The translations under genes and the position numbers were made by a program. Positions 15,722 to 26,500 of a stretch of DNA of 36,076 nt are shown here, one piece after another; the stretch's first letter is position 1; each line of letters starts with the position of its first letter. The stretch is from Deltaproteobacteria bacterium (GTDB lineage: Bacteria > Myxococcota > Myxococcia > Myxococcales > SZAS-1). The notes beneath the pieces were generated by a model. That model was not told the DNA's origin. It saw only the letters and a program-made list of their open reading frames with translations, and did not search any database. The stretch covers positions 1 through 36,076 of the forward strand of contig JAFEBB010000076.1 of assembly GCA_018266075.1 (NCBI GenBank). The letters are read 5' to 3'.

Positions 15722-16650
15722 TAGCTCGCCTTCTCGCCGGGCGTGCCCAGCAGCTCGAGGTAGACCTCTTCCAGCGCGCGCGCCTGCGGCACCACCGCGC
15801 CGATGCGTGCCCCGCCCTGCACCAGCGCCTGCACCAGCGCGGGGATGGCCGATTCCTCCTGCAGCTGCACGGTGAGCGTCTTGCCGGTGGGCACCGCGCC
15901 GGCCACGCCCGCGACGCGCGACGCGAGCTCCGCGAATGGCGCCGCCTCGCCTTCCACGGTCACGTCGACCTGCGCTCGCCCACGCCGCAGCTCGGACACC
16001 GGCGCCAGCGCCAGCACCTTCTGCTTGAGCACCGCCACGCGACCGCAGAGCCGCTCCACCTCGTCGAGGTTGTGCGAGCAGAGCACGATGGTGCGGCCCT
16101 CGCGGGCAAGCTCTGCCACCGCGTCACGCACCGCTCGCGCCGCTTGCGGATCCAGACCGCTCGTCGGCTCGTCGAGGAAGATCACCTGTGGCGCGTGCAG
16201 CAGCGCGCGCGCGATGGCGAGCTTCTGGCGCATGCCTTTCGAATAGGTGCCCGCGCGCTCGCCTCGCTTCTCCCAGAGCCCGAAGGATTTCAGATATCGC
16301 TCGAGTCGCGCTTCGGCCTCGCCGCGCGGCACGCCGTAGAGGCCGGCGAAGTACATCAAGTTCTCCCAGCCGCTCAGCCGGTCGTAGAGCCCGGGCTGCT
16401 CGGTGAGCAGGCCCACCGCGCTGCGCAGACCGTCGTCGGTGCCGTTCGCCGGGTGGCCGAGCACGCTCGCCTTTCCCTCGGTGGGCGTGAGCAGGCCGCA
16501 GAGGATGCGGGTGAGCGTGGTCTTGCCGGCGCCGTTCGGGCCGAGCATGCCGAAGACCTCGCCCTCGGCGATCTGGAGGGTCACGCCCGTGAGCGCGGTG
16601 AAGTCGCCGAAGCGCTTGCCCAGCCCGTCGATCTCGATCGCAAACGCCAC
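15721..16650 (-). CDS. ABC transporter ATP-binding protein
   Basis: I choose GTG 16650, giving 309 aa; a longer frame upstream overlaps the preceding gene and is Arg-rich. Motifs are Walker A GPNGAGKT (37-44), Q-loop TEQPGLYD (Q85), signature YSKGMRQKLAIARAL (about 136-150, with YSKGM in place of LSGGQ as in this exporter group), Walker B VIFLDEP (156-162) and switch His in SHNLDE. After about residue 215 comes a C-terminal regulatory domain (VDVTVEGEA, LEEVYLELLG) typical of exporters of the CcmA/NatA type. It energises the ABC-2 permease encoded directly after it. It lies 40 bp after the coiled-coil gene. Confidence 0.92.
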   Translation of the reverse strand: MAFAIEIDGLGKRFGDFTALTGVTLQIAEGEVFGMLGPNGAGKTTLTRILCGLLTPTEGKASVLGHPANGTDDGLRSAVGLLTEQPGLYDRLSGWENLMYFAGLYGVPRGEAEARLERYLKSFGLWEKRGERAGTYSKGMRQKLAIARALLHAPQVIFLDEPTSGLDPQAARAVRDAVAELAREGRTIVLCSHNLDEVERLCGRVAVLKQKVLALAPVSELRRGRAQVDVTVEGEAAPFAELASRVAGVAGAVPTGKTLTVQLQEESAIPALVQALVQGGARIGAVVPQARALEEVYLELLGTPGEKAS

Positions 16651-16690
16651 GCGCGGCAAGCATCGCAGCCCGCCGACGCGACGTCCATGC

Positions 16691-17218
16691 TCAGCGCTCG
16701 CGCGCGACGGAGCCCCTGGCCAGCGCCTCGTCGGCGAGATCCTCCAGCGCCTCGCGCACGTCCGCCTGGCGCGCGCGGACCTTGATCTGCAACGCCTGCT
16801 GCCGCGACGAGTCTTCCTGGAGCTCGCGCAACACCGCCTCCCGCTCACCAGCTGCGTCGGCGCGGGCCCCGGGCGTCTTCGCCTCGTCGCGCAGGCGATC
16901 GAGCTCCAGCACGCGATCCGCGAGCGCGCTCAGCTCCTGGCTCAACCGCGAGAGCTCCTCCTGCATGTGCGCGATGGGCGCGAGCGTGGTGAACGCCTTC
17001 TCCACCAGCGCGGCGTCGAGCACGCGATAGCGAACGCCCTGTCGCTGGAACGCGAAGCGGCGCGCGTGCTTGTCCTTCCGCGCGGCCGGAGCGTCCACGT
17101 GCGGCGCCGAGAAGGTGACGCGCGCCTGGCCGTCGTCGAGCTCGAGGAAGTCCGACGCGCCCGCGCGCGCCACCGCCGGAATCAGCATCACGCCCATCGC
17201 CAACCAGAGCCCGCGCAT
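16691..17218 (-). CDS. Secreted coiled-coil protein, unknown
   Basis: The 175-aa product has a signal peptide (about 1-20, ending AVARAG), a short beta-rich segment (about 22-65, ARVTFSAPHVD, RRFAFQRQGVRYRV) and a long helical coiled-coil region (about 75-165) with repeating Leu/Glu/Arg heptads. I do not recognise it. I chose ATG 17218 because GGAGGGG lies just upstream; an in-frame GTG at 17221 is also possible. It sits 9 bp after the stop of the AI-2E-family permease and 40 bp before the ABC ATPase, so it is part of the same operon and may be a periplasmic partner of one of the transporters (inference). Confidence 0.75.
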   Translation of the reverse strand: MRGLWLAMGVMLIPAVARAGASDFLELDDGQARVTFSAPHVDAPAARKDKHARRFAFQRQGVRYRVLDAALVEKAFTTLAPIAHMQEELSRLSQELSALADRVLELDRLRDEAKTPGARADAAGEREAVLRELQEDSSRQQALQIKVRARQADVREALEDLADEALARGSVARER

Positions 17219-17227
17219 CACCCCTCC

Positions 17228-18280
17228 TCAGCTCGCCGCCGACAGATCCCGCGCGTAGATGCGCAGCACGGTGATCAAGAACGCCGCCACCAGCGGCCCC
17301 AGCAAGAGCCCCGCGCCGCCGAAGAGCAGCACGCCGCCGCAGATGGCCACGAAGATCACCAGCGGGTGCATCGTCAGCCGCCCACGCACCAGCTGCGGCC
17401 GAACCACGTAGTCCATCAACATGCCGATCACCACGAGCGAGTAGCCGAGCAAGAGCAGCGCGGAGGCGTGCCGTCCCAGAAGGAAGAGGGTCACCACCAT
17501 CGGCACGTACACCAGCGCGACACCCACCGCGGGCACGAACGACGCGAACGCCAGCGCCATGGCCCACACCAGCGCGTTCGGTATTCCGAGCACGGCGAAG
17601 ATGAGCCACGCCGCCAGCGCCTGCAGCGTGGCCACCGCCGCGCTGCCCGTGAGCATGGCGTCGGCCACGCGGCGAAACTCGTGGATGAGCTCGCGCGTGT
17701 CGCTCGGCCGCAGCGGCGAGATCCGGATCAGCCAGGTGACCAGCTTCTCTCCGTCGAGGAACAGGTAGTAGAGCGCGAGCACCAGCACGAAGAGCTTGAG
17801 CAACAGATCCAAGCTCAGCGTGACCACGCCTGGCGCCGCGGCCGAGAGCCACGCCGCGATCCGCCCCACCGTCGCCGCGAGCTCCTCCTGCCCGAGCGGC
17901 ACGTAGCGCGCGAGGTGCTGCTGCGCCGAGAGCGGGAGCTGGCCGAGCAGAACCTGACTCACGTCGCTGGGCCCGAGCCACGCACGTACCTGAGCGGTCC
18001 AGGACACGAGCTGCTCCACGAGCATCGTCAAGAACAGCGCGGCCGGAAGCACCAGCGCCAGAGCCACCGCGATCGCAGAGATCCCCGCGGCGAGCTGCGG
18101 CCGCCCGAGCCGTGCGCGGAGCCGGGCGTGCGGCCGGTGACAGACGGCGACCAGGAAGCTCGCGAGCAACAGCGGCCCGAGAAACGGCCGCGCCAGCAAG
18201 AAGGCCACGGCCAGACACACGGCGAAGATCGCGAGCAAGCTGCGGTCCATCCAGAGCTGCGTCTTCGCTGCGGCTTGCAT
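17228..18280 (-). CDS. AI-2E family (PerM/YdiK-type) membrane permease
   Basis: This 350-aa product has about seven to eight membrane segments with the family layout: two N-terminal helices (LLAIFAVCLAVAFLLARPFL), a third helix, a large soluble loop (about 100-160), then a helix bundle with LALYYLFLDGEKLV, ALVWAMALAFASFVPAVGVA and DYVVRPQLVRGR, ending in AGLLLGPLVAAF. These motifs are typical of the AI-2E transporter-like family, whose members export varied substrates; a role in AI-2 export here is not shown. I chose ATG 18280: the longer frame would start in the T-run of the clpX terminator. It is the first gene of the operon running to 14927. Confidence 0.88.
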   Translation of the reverse strand: MQAAAKTQLWMDRSLLAIFAVCLAVAFLLARPFLGPLLLASFLVAVCHRPHARLRARLGRPQLAAGISAIAVALALVLPAALFLTMLVEQLVSWTAQVRAWLGPSDVSQVLLGQLPLSAQQHLARYVPLGQEELAATVGRIAAWLSAAAPGVVTLSLDLLLKLFVLVLALYYLFLDGEKLVTWLIRISPLRPSDTRELIHEFRRVADAMLTGSAAVATLQALAAWLIFAVLGIPNALVWAMALAFASFVPAVGVALVYVPMVVTLFLLGRHASALLLLGYSLVVIGMLMDYVVRPQLVRGRLTMHPLVIFVAICGGVLLFGGAGLLLGPLVAAFLITVLRIYARDLSAAS

Positions 18281-18320
18281 CGCTTCAAGGTAGGCCCCGG
18301 GCCCGCTCCCTGCAGACAGC

Positions 18321-18350
18321 AAGAAAAAGGGCCCGCCGCAGCGAGCCCTT
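18321..18350 (-). terminator. Rho-independent terminator of clpX
   Basis: On the minus strand a 10-bp stem AAGGGCTCGC/GCGGGCCCTT (one G-T pair) with loop TGCG is followed by TTTCTT. It lies 30 bp after the clpX stop and separates clpX from the downstream transporter operon. Confidence 0.85.
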
Positions 18351-18380
18351 CATCTCAAACGAAATTTGGATCCGGATCCG

Positions 18381-19616
<1,236 letters not shown>

Positions 19617-19636
19617 GGTTTGTCCCAGAAAGCTCG

Positions 19637-19691
19637 GGGCCGCAGGCGCGGCCCTCGCTCAAGAATAAGCAGCGGGTACGCGCCGCGTCCA
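19637..19691 (-). promoter_or_regulatory. Possible clpX promoter and leader hairpin
   Basis: On the minus strand TGGACG (19686-19691) and TATTCT (19662-19667) are 18 bp apart, predicting a start near 19655. A hairpin with a 7-bp stem GGGCCGC/GCGGCCC (19637-19654) would form right at the 5' end of that transcript. The -35 is only a partial match, so the call is tentative. Confidence 0.3.
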
Positions 19692-19813
19692 CGGAACTGC
19701 CACATCGGTGCCGGATCAGCTACCGGACACAAATGATTTCCAAGGGCTGGCACGCCTGCTCGCCCAGCACCAGATTGGCCAGCCGCCGGGAAGTCGGGGC
19801 CTTCGCCGAGTGC

Positions 19814-19822
19814 TGCTATGCT
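19814..19822 (+). promoter_or_regulatory. Extended -10 element before the HD-GYP gene
   Basis: TGCTATGCT combines the TG motif with a TATGCT -10, predicting a start near 19829 and a leader of about 19 nt before ATG 19848. No -35 match is evident. A similar TATGCTG occurs at 32144-32150 before the large adhesin-like gene. Confidence 0.35.
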
Positions 19823-19847
19823 GGGTGGGCAGTTTCCAAGGAGCCGT

Positions 19848-21371
19848 ATGACCGCCCGCCCCGACGCCGTCGCGCTTGAAAGTCCGCGCAATGAGTCGGG
19901 GCTCACCGACGAGCGGATGCACAAGCTGCAGAGCTTGCTCGAGGTGGCCAAGGCGATGACCGCCGAGAAGGACCTCGAGGCGCTCCTGCGTCTGGTCGTC
20001 GACGAGGCGGTGAAGATGGTGGAGGCCGACCGGGCCTCGCTCTTCCTGGTCGACCGCGAACGCGGCGAGATCTGGAGCAAGATCGCCCAGGGCGTGGGTC
20101 AGGAGATCCGCCTGCCCATCGGCCAGGGCATCTCCGGCTTCGTGGCGCTCTCGGGCGAGATCGTCAACATCCCCGACGCCTACCAGGATCCGCGCTTCAA
20201 CCGCGAGACCGACGACAAGACCGGCTACCGCACGCGCAGCATGCTCTGCGTGCCCATGCGCCGCACCGACGGCGATGTGGTGGGCCTGCTCCTGGCGCTG
20301 AACAAGAAGACCGGCCCGTTCGACGCGCAGGACGAGTCGATGCTCATGGCGCTCGGCAGCCAGGCCGCGGCCGCCATCGACAACGCCATCCTGCACGAGG
20401 AGATCGAGCGGCTCTTCGAGGGCTTCATCCGCGCGAGCGTGGTGGCCATCGAGTCGCGCGATCCGTCGACGAGCGGCCACTCGGAGCGCGTGTCCACGCT
20501 GACGCTCGGGCTCGCGGAGAGCCTGGAGCGCCAAGAAAACGGGCCGTACGCGCGCGTGCGCTTCACGCGCGAAGAGTTGAAGGAGCTGCGCTACGCCGCG
20601 CTCCTGCACGACTTCGGCAAGGTGGGCGTCCGCGAGCACGTGCTGGTGAAGGCCGAGAAGCTCTATCCCTCGGAGCTCGAGGTGGTGCGCACGCGCTTCG
20701 CGCTCATTCGCCGGACGCTCGAGCTCGAGGCAGAGCGCGAGAAGACCAAGCTCCTGCGCGAGAACTACGAGCAGGCGATGGCGCGCATCGGCCAGATCGA
20801 GGCGCAGACGGCGCTGCGGCTGGCGGAGCTCTACGACTTCGAGTCGTTCGTGCTGGCGTGCAATCGGCCGCAGATCGTCCCCGGCGGCACGTACACGCGG
20901 CTGCAGGAGATCGCCCAGCGCACGTTCAAGGACGGCAACAACATCGAGCGGCCGTACCTCGATGGCGAAGAGATCGCGGCGCTTTCGATCGAGCGAGGCT
21001 CGCTGTCGACCGAAGAGCGGCGCGAGATCGAGAGCCACGTCTCGCACACGTATCGGTTCCTCGCGCAGATTCCGTGGACGCGCGAGCTGCGCAAGGTCCC
21101 GGAGATCGCCTATGCGCACCACGAGAAGCTCGACGGCACCGGCTATCCGCGCGGCCTCCGCGGCCACGCGATCCCCCTGCAGGCGCGCATCATGACCGTG
21201 GCCGACATCTATGACGCGCTGACTGCGAAAGACCGCGCGTACAAGAAGGCCGTGCCGCACACCGTGGCGCTCGACATCCTCGCCAACGAGACCAAGCGCG
21301 GGCAGCTGGATACCGAGCTGTTCCGGGTGTTCGTCGAGGCGGATGTGGCGTCGCGGTTGAAGCTCGCTTAG
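19848..21371 (+). CDS. GAF and HD-GYP domain cyclic-di-GMP phosphodiesterase
   Basis: I start at ATG 19848 (AAGGAG upstream), giving 507 aa. A GAF sensor domain spans about 28-183 (ADRASLFLVDRERGEIWSK, PIGQGISGFVA, LCVPMRRTDGDVVGLL). The HD-GYP domain follows with all its key residues: HSERV (H211), LLHDFGKVG (H254, D255), ESHVSH (about H397), HHEKLDGTGYP (424-434) and DIYDALTA. Enzymes of this family hydrolyse c-di-GMP, so activity is expected. A feature that stands out is an insertion of roughly 100 helical residues (about 285-385) between the HD motif and the next metal-binding His. No membrane segment is present, so the sensor is cytoplasmic. It is divergent from clpX. Confidence 0.93.
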   Translation: MTARPDAVALESPRNESGLTDERMHKLQSLLEVAKAMTAEKDLEALLRLVVDEAVKMVEADRASLFLVDRERGEIWSKIAQGVGQEIRLPIGQGISGFVALSGEIVNIPDAYQDPRFNRETDDKTGYRTRSMLCVPMRRTDGDVVGLLLALNKKTGPFDAQDESMLMALGSQAAAAIDNAILHEEIERLFEGFIRASVVAIESRDPSTSGHSERVSTLTLGLAESLERQENGPYARVRFTREELKELRYAALLHDFGKVGVREHVLVKAEKLYPSELEVVRTRFALIRRTLELEAEREKTKLLRENYEQAMARIGQIEAQTALRLAELYDFESFVLACNRPQIVPGGTYTRLQEIAQRTFKDGNNIERPYLDGEEIAALSIERGSLSTEERREIESHVSHTYRFLAQIPWTRELRKVPEIAYAHHEKLDGTGYPRGLRGHAIPLQARIMTVADIYDALTAKDRAYKKAVPHTVALDILANETKRGQLDTELFRVFVEADVASRLKLA

Positions 21372-21389
21372 CGACGTTTAACCAATCGG

Positions 21390-22694
21390 TTAATCGCCGA
21401 CGGTCCCGACGATCTTGCCGGAGCTCGCGTCGAGCACCTGCAGCTGCCCATCCGTCGCCACGAAGACGCGCTCGTTGCCAGCCGCGAGCCTCGGCGGTGG
21501 CACGTGCTCCTCGCGCGGCAGCTCGACGTCCCACACGCGCCTTCCGCTGGCCACGTCGAACGCGAGCAGGTGCGGATGAAACGGCGCCTCGCGCGTCTCG
21601 ACCTTCACGATCACCTTCCCATCGACCACGTCCGCGAGCGCCGGCAAGGCTCCGGGCAAGCGCGCGCGCCACGCCGGCTTCTGCGCGCCGCGCACGAACG
21701 CGGCCATCCCCGTCTCCCCCTTCGCGTCGTGCCCGAGCGCCAGCAGCAGCTCTCCCTGCGCCAGCACGCGCTGCACCACGAACCCATCGATCGCGGGCGC
21801 ACGCGCGCTGGGCTGACACCGCGCCTGCGGCTGCACGTGGGTCCACAGGGCGGCGCACTCGGGCCCTTCGTCGCTGGGCGCGGGGCACCAATCCGGCCGG
21901 GGCGCCGGAACCGAATGGCCCCCCTTTCCGTCGAGCATCCGCCCCGGCCCGTGCGCGAGCTCGATCCACACCTCGTCGGCCGGCCCCACACAGAGCCGCG
22001 TCGCGCGCTCGGGAATCGGAAAGTCGTCGATGACCGCGCCGGTATCGGCCGCGTACAGCCGCACCGACGGCTTGGCATCGGTCGCGACCACGAGCGAGCC
22101 CGCGACCGCCACGTGAATGAACAGCGTCGCCTCTGCGGTGAGCCCCAGCGGGCCCGTGGTCCACACCGGCTTTGCATCCGCCGCGTCGAAGCCGCCCAAC
22201 CAGAGCCGCCCCACGCGGCCCTCCTCGCGCGCGAAGAGCCCCACGAAGCCCGGGCGGCGATCCGTGCCGACCGCCGCGACCGCCGCAGGCTCCGGCTCGT
22301 ACCACACGGTCGGCCGCGACGGCGCGACGGGCGGAGGAATCGCGGGCGCCACGTGCGTCTGCCGGTGCGCGAAGCGATCGCGCACGCGCCGCGCGTTGGC
22401 CCGGTTCACGATGCCCACGATCACCGAGGCCACGATGGCCATGCAGGTCATGCCCACGATGGCCATCACGAAGGGGAAGTGAAATTCCCAGGTGGCGTCG
22501 GCGAGGTCGTGGGCGCGCTTCTCGGGGTTCGGGTTGCTGGCGGCGATGGCCAGCACGTCGAACTCGCGCTGACAGAGCGGACAGCGCCCGCGACGCGCTC
22601 CGCGCTCCAGCTCCACCGACCCGCCGCAATGCGGACAGCTGCGCGTCACCTGCTCCACCACTCCACAGTGCTCCCCGCGAATGGCGCTGTCCAT
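21390..22694 (-). CDS. Zinc-ribbon membrane protein with PQQ-like beta-propeller
   Basis: I start at ATG 22694, giving 434 aa; the frame is open far upstream but crosses the divergent gene. A zinc ribbon comes first (CPHCGG, C20/C23; CPLC, C38/C41), then one membrane helix (about 73-97), a Pro-rich linker, and a C-terminal domain of repeated beta-sheets (about 125-434). The repeats include RLYAADTGAVIDDF, LLAFDVASGRRVWDVELP and LQVLDASSGKIVGTV, the pattern of PQQ/YVTN-type propellers. The ribbon would be cytoplasmic and the propeller outside the inner membrane. The function is unknown. The divergent neighbour at 22749 encodes a small secreted protein. Confidence 0.82.
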   Translation of the reverse strand: MDSAIRGEHCGVVEQVTRSCPHCGGSVELERGARRGRCPLCQREFDVLAIAASNPNPEKRAHDLADATWEFHFPFVMAIVGMTCMAIVASVIVGIVNRANARRVRDRFAHRQTHVAPAIPPPVAPSRPTVWYEPEPAAVAAVGTDRRPGFVGLFAREEGRVGRLWLGGFDAADAKPVWTTGPLGLTAEATLFIHVAVAGSLVVATDAKPSVRLYAADTGAVIDDFPIPERATRLCVGPADEVWIELAHGPGRMLDGKGGHSVPAPRPDWCPAPSDEGPECAALWTHVQPQARCQPSARAPAIDGFVVQRVLAQGELLLALGHDAKGETGMAAFVRGAQKPAWRARLPGALPALADVVDGKVIVKVETREAPFHPHLLAFDVASGRRVWDVELPREEHVPPPRLAAGNERVFVATDGQLQVLDASSGKIVGTVGD

Positions 22695-22748
22695 GGCCCC
22701 CGGCGCGCGGAGTGGAGTAACTTGCGCGCCTCGACCTGGAGGGGTGGG

Positions 22749-23381
22749 ATGCACCGCGCGGCGATGGGCATCGCCTGGTTGGCCCTGGCGACCAACGCCC
22801 ACGCCGAGAGTCCGTGCGGCCGCGCCATCCGCGACGCCTTCGACCAGGCCGGCCGCGCCGCCGCCGGCCCGCTCAACGAGGCGAGCATCGACAAGCTCGA
22901 GGAGCAGCTCCGGGCCCGGCCCGACCGCTGTGCCCCCGGCGACTATGCGCTCTTCATCTCCCGCTACGCGGATCTGCTCACGGTGATCAGCGCGGGTGGC
23001 GTCACCGATCCAGAGCGGCGGCTGGCGGCCGAGGTGCGCGTGCTCGCGCCGCGGCGCGTGGCCCAGACCGGCTATGAGTCGGCGTTCCGGGCGTTTCTCG
23101 ATGCGCGCGCGCGGCTGGCCTCGCACCTGCCCACGCAGGACGCGCCCGAGCTCCTCGCGCTCTTCGACGAGGTGCGGCCGCAGGAGATCCTGCCCAGCGT
23201 GTCGCTCGGCAAGGATCGCGACGGCGTGATTCAAGGGCTGTCGGAGATCCGCGAGCGGCTGGCGCTGGGTCAGGTTGCCGCCGCGGATGCGCAGGCCGAA
23301 GCGCTGCTGCACGCGCTCCAGAACGAGCCGACGCCGGACGCCGGAGCGCCAGATGCGGGGCCCGCCGACGCGGGGCGTTGA
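22749..23381 (+). CDS. Small secreted helical protein with DAG tail
   Basis: The 210-aa product has a signal peptide (MHRAAMGIAWLALATNAHAE) and then mostly helical sequence with charged heptads (IDKLEEQLRARPDRC, LSEIRERLALGQVAAADAQ). Two Cys (CGRAIRD and RCAPGD) may form a disulphide bond. The tail PDAGAPDAGPADAG is a low-complexity Asp-Ala-Gly linker common in Myxococcota proteins. I do not recognise the family. GGAGGGGTGGG precedes the ATG. The gene is 54 bp from the divergent propeller gene; that gap contains an inverted repeat GGCGCGC-N15-GCGCGCC (22702-22730), which may be an operator. Confidence 0.75.
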   Translation: MHRAAMGIAWLALATNAHAESPCGRAIRDAFDQAGRAAAGPLNEASIDKLEEQLRARPDRCAPGDYALFISRYADLLTVISAGGVTDPERRLAAEVRVLAPRRVAQTGYESAFRAFLDARARLASHLPTQDAPELLALFDEVRPQEILPSVSLGKDRDGVIQGLSEIRERLALGQVAAADAQAEALLHALQNEPTPDAGAPDAGPADAGR

Positions 23382-23507
23382 CCACCGTCGCTTCGAATTC
23401 GTGACGTTGACGCGTCGGCAAGCCAACAAGCGGGCTGTCGCCCACACCCCCTCTTGACCACCCGGCTGGCGACCCGGAAGATGCACTTCCTTTCACAAGA
23501 GGATTGC

Positions 23508-26500
23508 ATGCGCAGGCTGCTCGTTGCTGTTCTCCCCGCATTGGGCCTCGCGCTCTCCGCCTGCAGCTCCTCCCCCCCGGCCACCACCGGCACCCCGGCC
23601 ACCACCGGCCACACTGCCTCGGGCTCCACCAGCACCCACGGCAGCAGCGGCACCAGCGGCACGGCGAGCACCGGCAGCGGCAGCACCTCGACCAGCACCA
23701 CCGAGGGTTCGACCGGATCGACCGGCAACGCCTCCAGCTCCGGCTCCACCGCCGCCAGCACCGGCGCCACCAGCGCCAGCAGCAGCTCCTCCACCGGCGC
23801 CAGCACCGGCTCCACCTCGAACACGAGCTCGAGCGGCACCAACGGCAGCAGCACCGGCACCACCGCGTCGACGGGCAGCACCACGGGCACCACCGGCAGC
23901 AACGGCAGCACGGGCTCGACGATCGTGGAGTGCGGCGTGGTCCCGGCGAACCCCGACGGCGGCACCTGCAGCTACACCGCCGGCGGCGCGGGCCTCTTGC
24001 TCACGGGCAACGTGCTCGGGGCGGGCGTCGTGTACCACGGTGGTCAGGTGGCGGTGGACGCCACCGGCGTCATCGCCTGCGTGGGCTGCGACTGCAGCGC
24101 GGCCGTCTCCGGCGCCACCGCCATCACCTGCGCGCAGGGCGTGATCTCGCCGGCGCTCATCAACACCCACGATCACATCGGCTACATCCAGAACCCGCCC
24201 TACGACCCGCCCACGATCTCCGACGGCGGCCTGGAGCGCTACGAGCACCGCAACGACTGGCGCCGCGGCCTCAACGGCCACACCCAGATCAACACCCCCA
24301 GCGGCGCCAGCCAGGACGCGGTGCGCTGGGGCGAGCTGCGCTTCCTCATGGGTGGCGCCACCGCCACCGTGGGCGCCTCCAGCGACGGCCAGGCCGGCTT
24401 CCTGCGCGACCTGAACAGCACGACCTTGATGGAGGGCCTCACCGGCCAGAAGGCCGTCGACTTCGACACCTTCCCGCTCGGCGACTCCAACGGCACCCAG
24501 CTCGCCACGGGCTGCGGCTACCCGGGCGTGGTGGCCCAGACCGCCATCGCCAGCGACGACTCGTACGAGCCGCACATCGCCGAGGGCATCCGCGACTACG
24601 CCACCAACGAGTTCAACTGCCTCGACACCCAGAACACAGGCCACGACATCATCCAGTCCAAGACCGCCGTCATCCACGCGGTGGGCCTCACCGCCGCGCA
24701 GTACGCGGAGATGGCCGGCAACGGCACCAAGCTCATCTGGAGCCCGCGCTCCAACATCACCCTCTACGGCGACACCGCGCGCGTCACCACGGCCGCCACG
24801 CTCGGCGTGACCATTGCGCTGGGCACGGACTGGAGCGCCACCGGCTCCATGAACACCCTGCGCGAGCTGGCCTGCATCGACGGCCTCAACCAGAACTACT
24901 TCGGCCACTTCTTCAGCGACGAGCAGCTCTGGATGATGGCCACCTACAACGCGGCGCGCGCCACGGCCACGGACGACGTGATCGGCTCCCTGCAGGTGGG
25001 CAAGGTGGCCGACATCTCCATCTTCAACGGCGCCACGCACACCGATCACCGCGCGGTCATCGCCGCCCAGCCCGCCGACGTGGTGCTGGTGATGCGCGGC
25101 GGCAAGATCCTCTACGGCGACGACACCCTGGTGGCCGACGCCACCTGCGACGCGGTGAACGTGTGCGGGGTGAACAAGAAGGTCTGCGTGCAGTCGGAGA
25201 TCGGCAAGACCTACGCCGCCCTGAAGAGCTCCGGCGGCACCGCGTACGACACCTTCTACTGCGGAACGCCGCCCAAGGAGCCGAGCTGCACGCCGCAGCG
25301 CTGGACCTCGCTCAACAACTCCACCCTCTACACCGCAGGCCCCACGGCCGGTGACGCCGACGGCGATGGCATCCCCGACGCGACCGACAACTGCCCCAAC
25401 GTCTTCAACCCGGCGCGCCCCATGGACAACGGCGTGCAGCCCGACACCGACGGCGACGGGCTCGGCGACGCCTGCGACCCGTGCCCGCTGGATCCCACCA
25501 ACTCCTGCGGCCCGGTGGATCCCAACGACATCGACGGCGACGGCGTGCCCAACGCCCAGGACAACTGCCCCACCCTCGCCAACCCCGGCCAGGCCGACGC
25601 CGACAATGACGGCCACGGCGACGCCTGCGACGCCTGCCCGAACGCGCCCAACCCGGGCAGCCAGGCCTGCCCCGCGAGCATCTACGACATCAAGAACGGC
25701 ACCATCGCGGTGGGCACCAACGTCTCGCTTCCCAACGCGCTGGTGACCGCGCGCTACGGGAGCGGCTACTTCGTGCAGGTCGCGCCGAGCGACCCGGACT
25801 ACCGCGGCACGAGCGACTATTCGGGCATCTTCGTCTTCCAGTCGGGCAACAACGCGGTCGTCGGCCAGCGCATGTTCATCAGCTCCGCGACGATCACCAG
25901 CTACCCCACGGGCGCGGCGCTGCCGGAGATCGAGCTCTCCAGCGTGACCGCGGTCCCCAGCACCACCGTCACCGAGGCGCTGCCGGCGAACACCGTGGTC
26001 GCCAACCCCGCGGACATCGCCACCGGCGGGAGCCGCATGGCCGCGCTGGAGGGCGTGCTGGTGGAGGTGGACAACGTCTCCGTGACCGACGTGAACCCCA
26101 CGCCCGGCCCGGGCGAGGCCACGCCCACCAACGAGTACGCCGTCACCGGCGCGCTGCGCATCGACGATCTCTTCTACTTGACCACGCCGTTCCCCACGGT
26201 GGGCACGCACTTCGACGCGCTCATGGGCCCGCTGATGATTCGCTACGGCAACGCGAAGATCGAGCCGCGCAACGCCAATGACATCGAGGCCACGCTCGGC
26301 CTGGGCTCGTTCGCGCCGTCGACGACGTTCGCGAAGATCAACCAGACCGGCGTGCAGACCTACCCCACGCCGCTCACCGTCTCGCTCAACCACACCACCA
26401 ACGTGGACACCGTCATCGCGCTCACCACGAGCGACCCGACCCTGGTGGACGTGGGCGACGGCGGCGTGCTCATCCCCGCGGGCACGCTCTCGGCGCCGGT

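Noticed and set aside
16651-16848. N-terminal extension of the ABC ATPase gene by 66 codons
   Set aside because: It overlaps the coiled-coil gene, is Arg/Ser-rich and adds nothing found in the family; GTG 16650 gives a normal ATPase N-terminus.
19749-19766. A second possible sigma-54 site TGGCACGCCTGCTCGCC before the HD-GYP gene
   Set aside because: The GG and the required GC are not 10 bases apart (CG is found at that place), so the core pattern fails.
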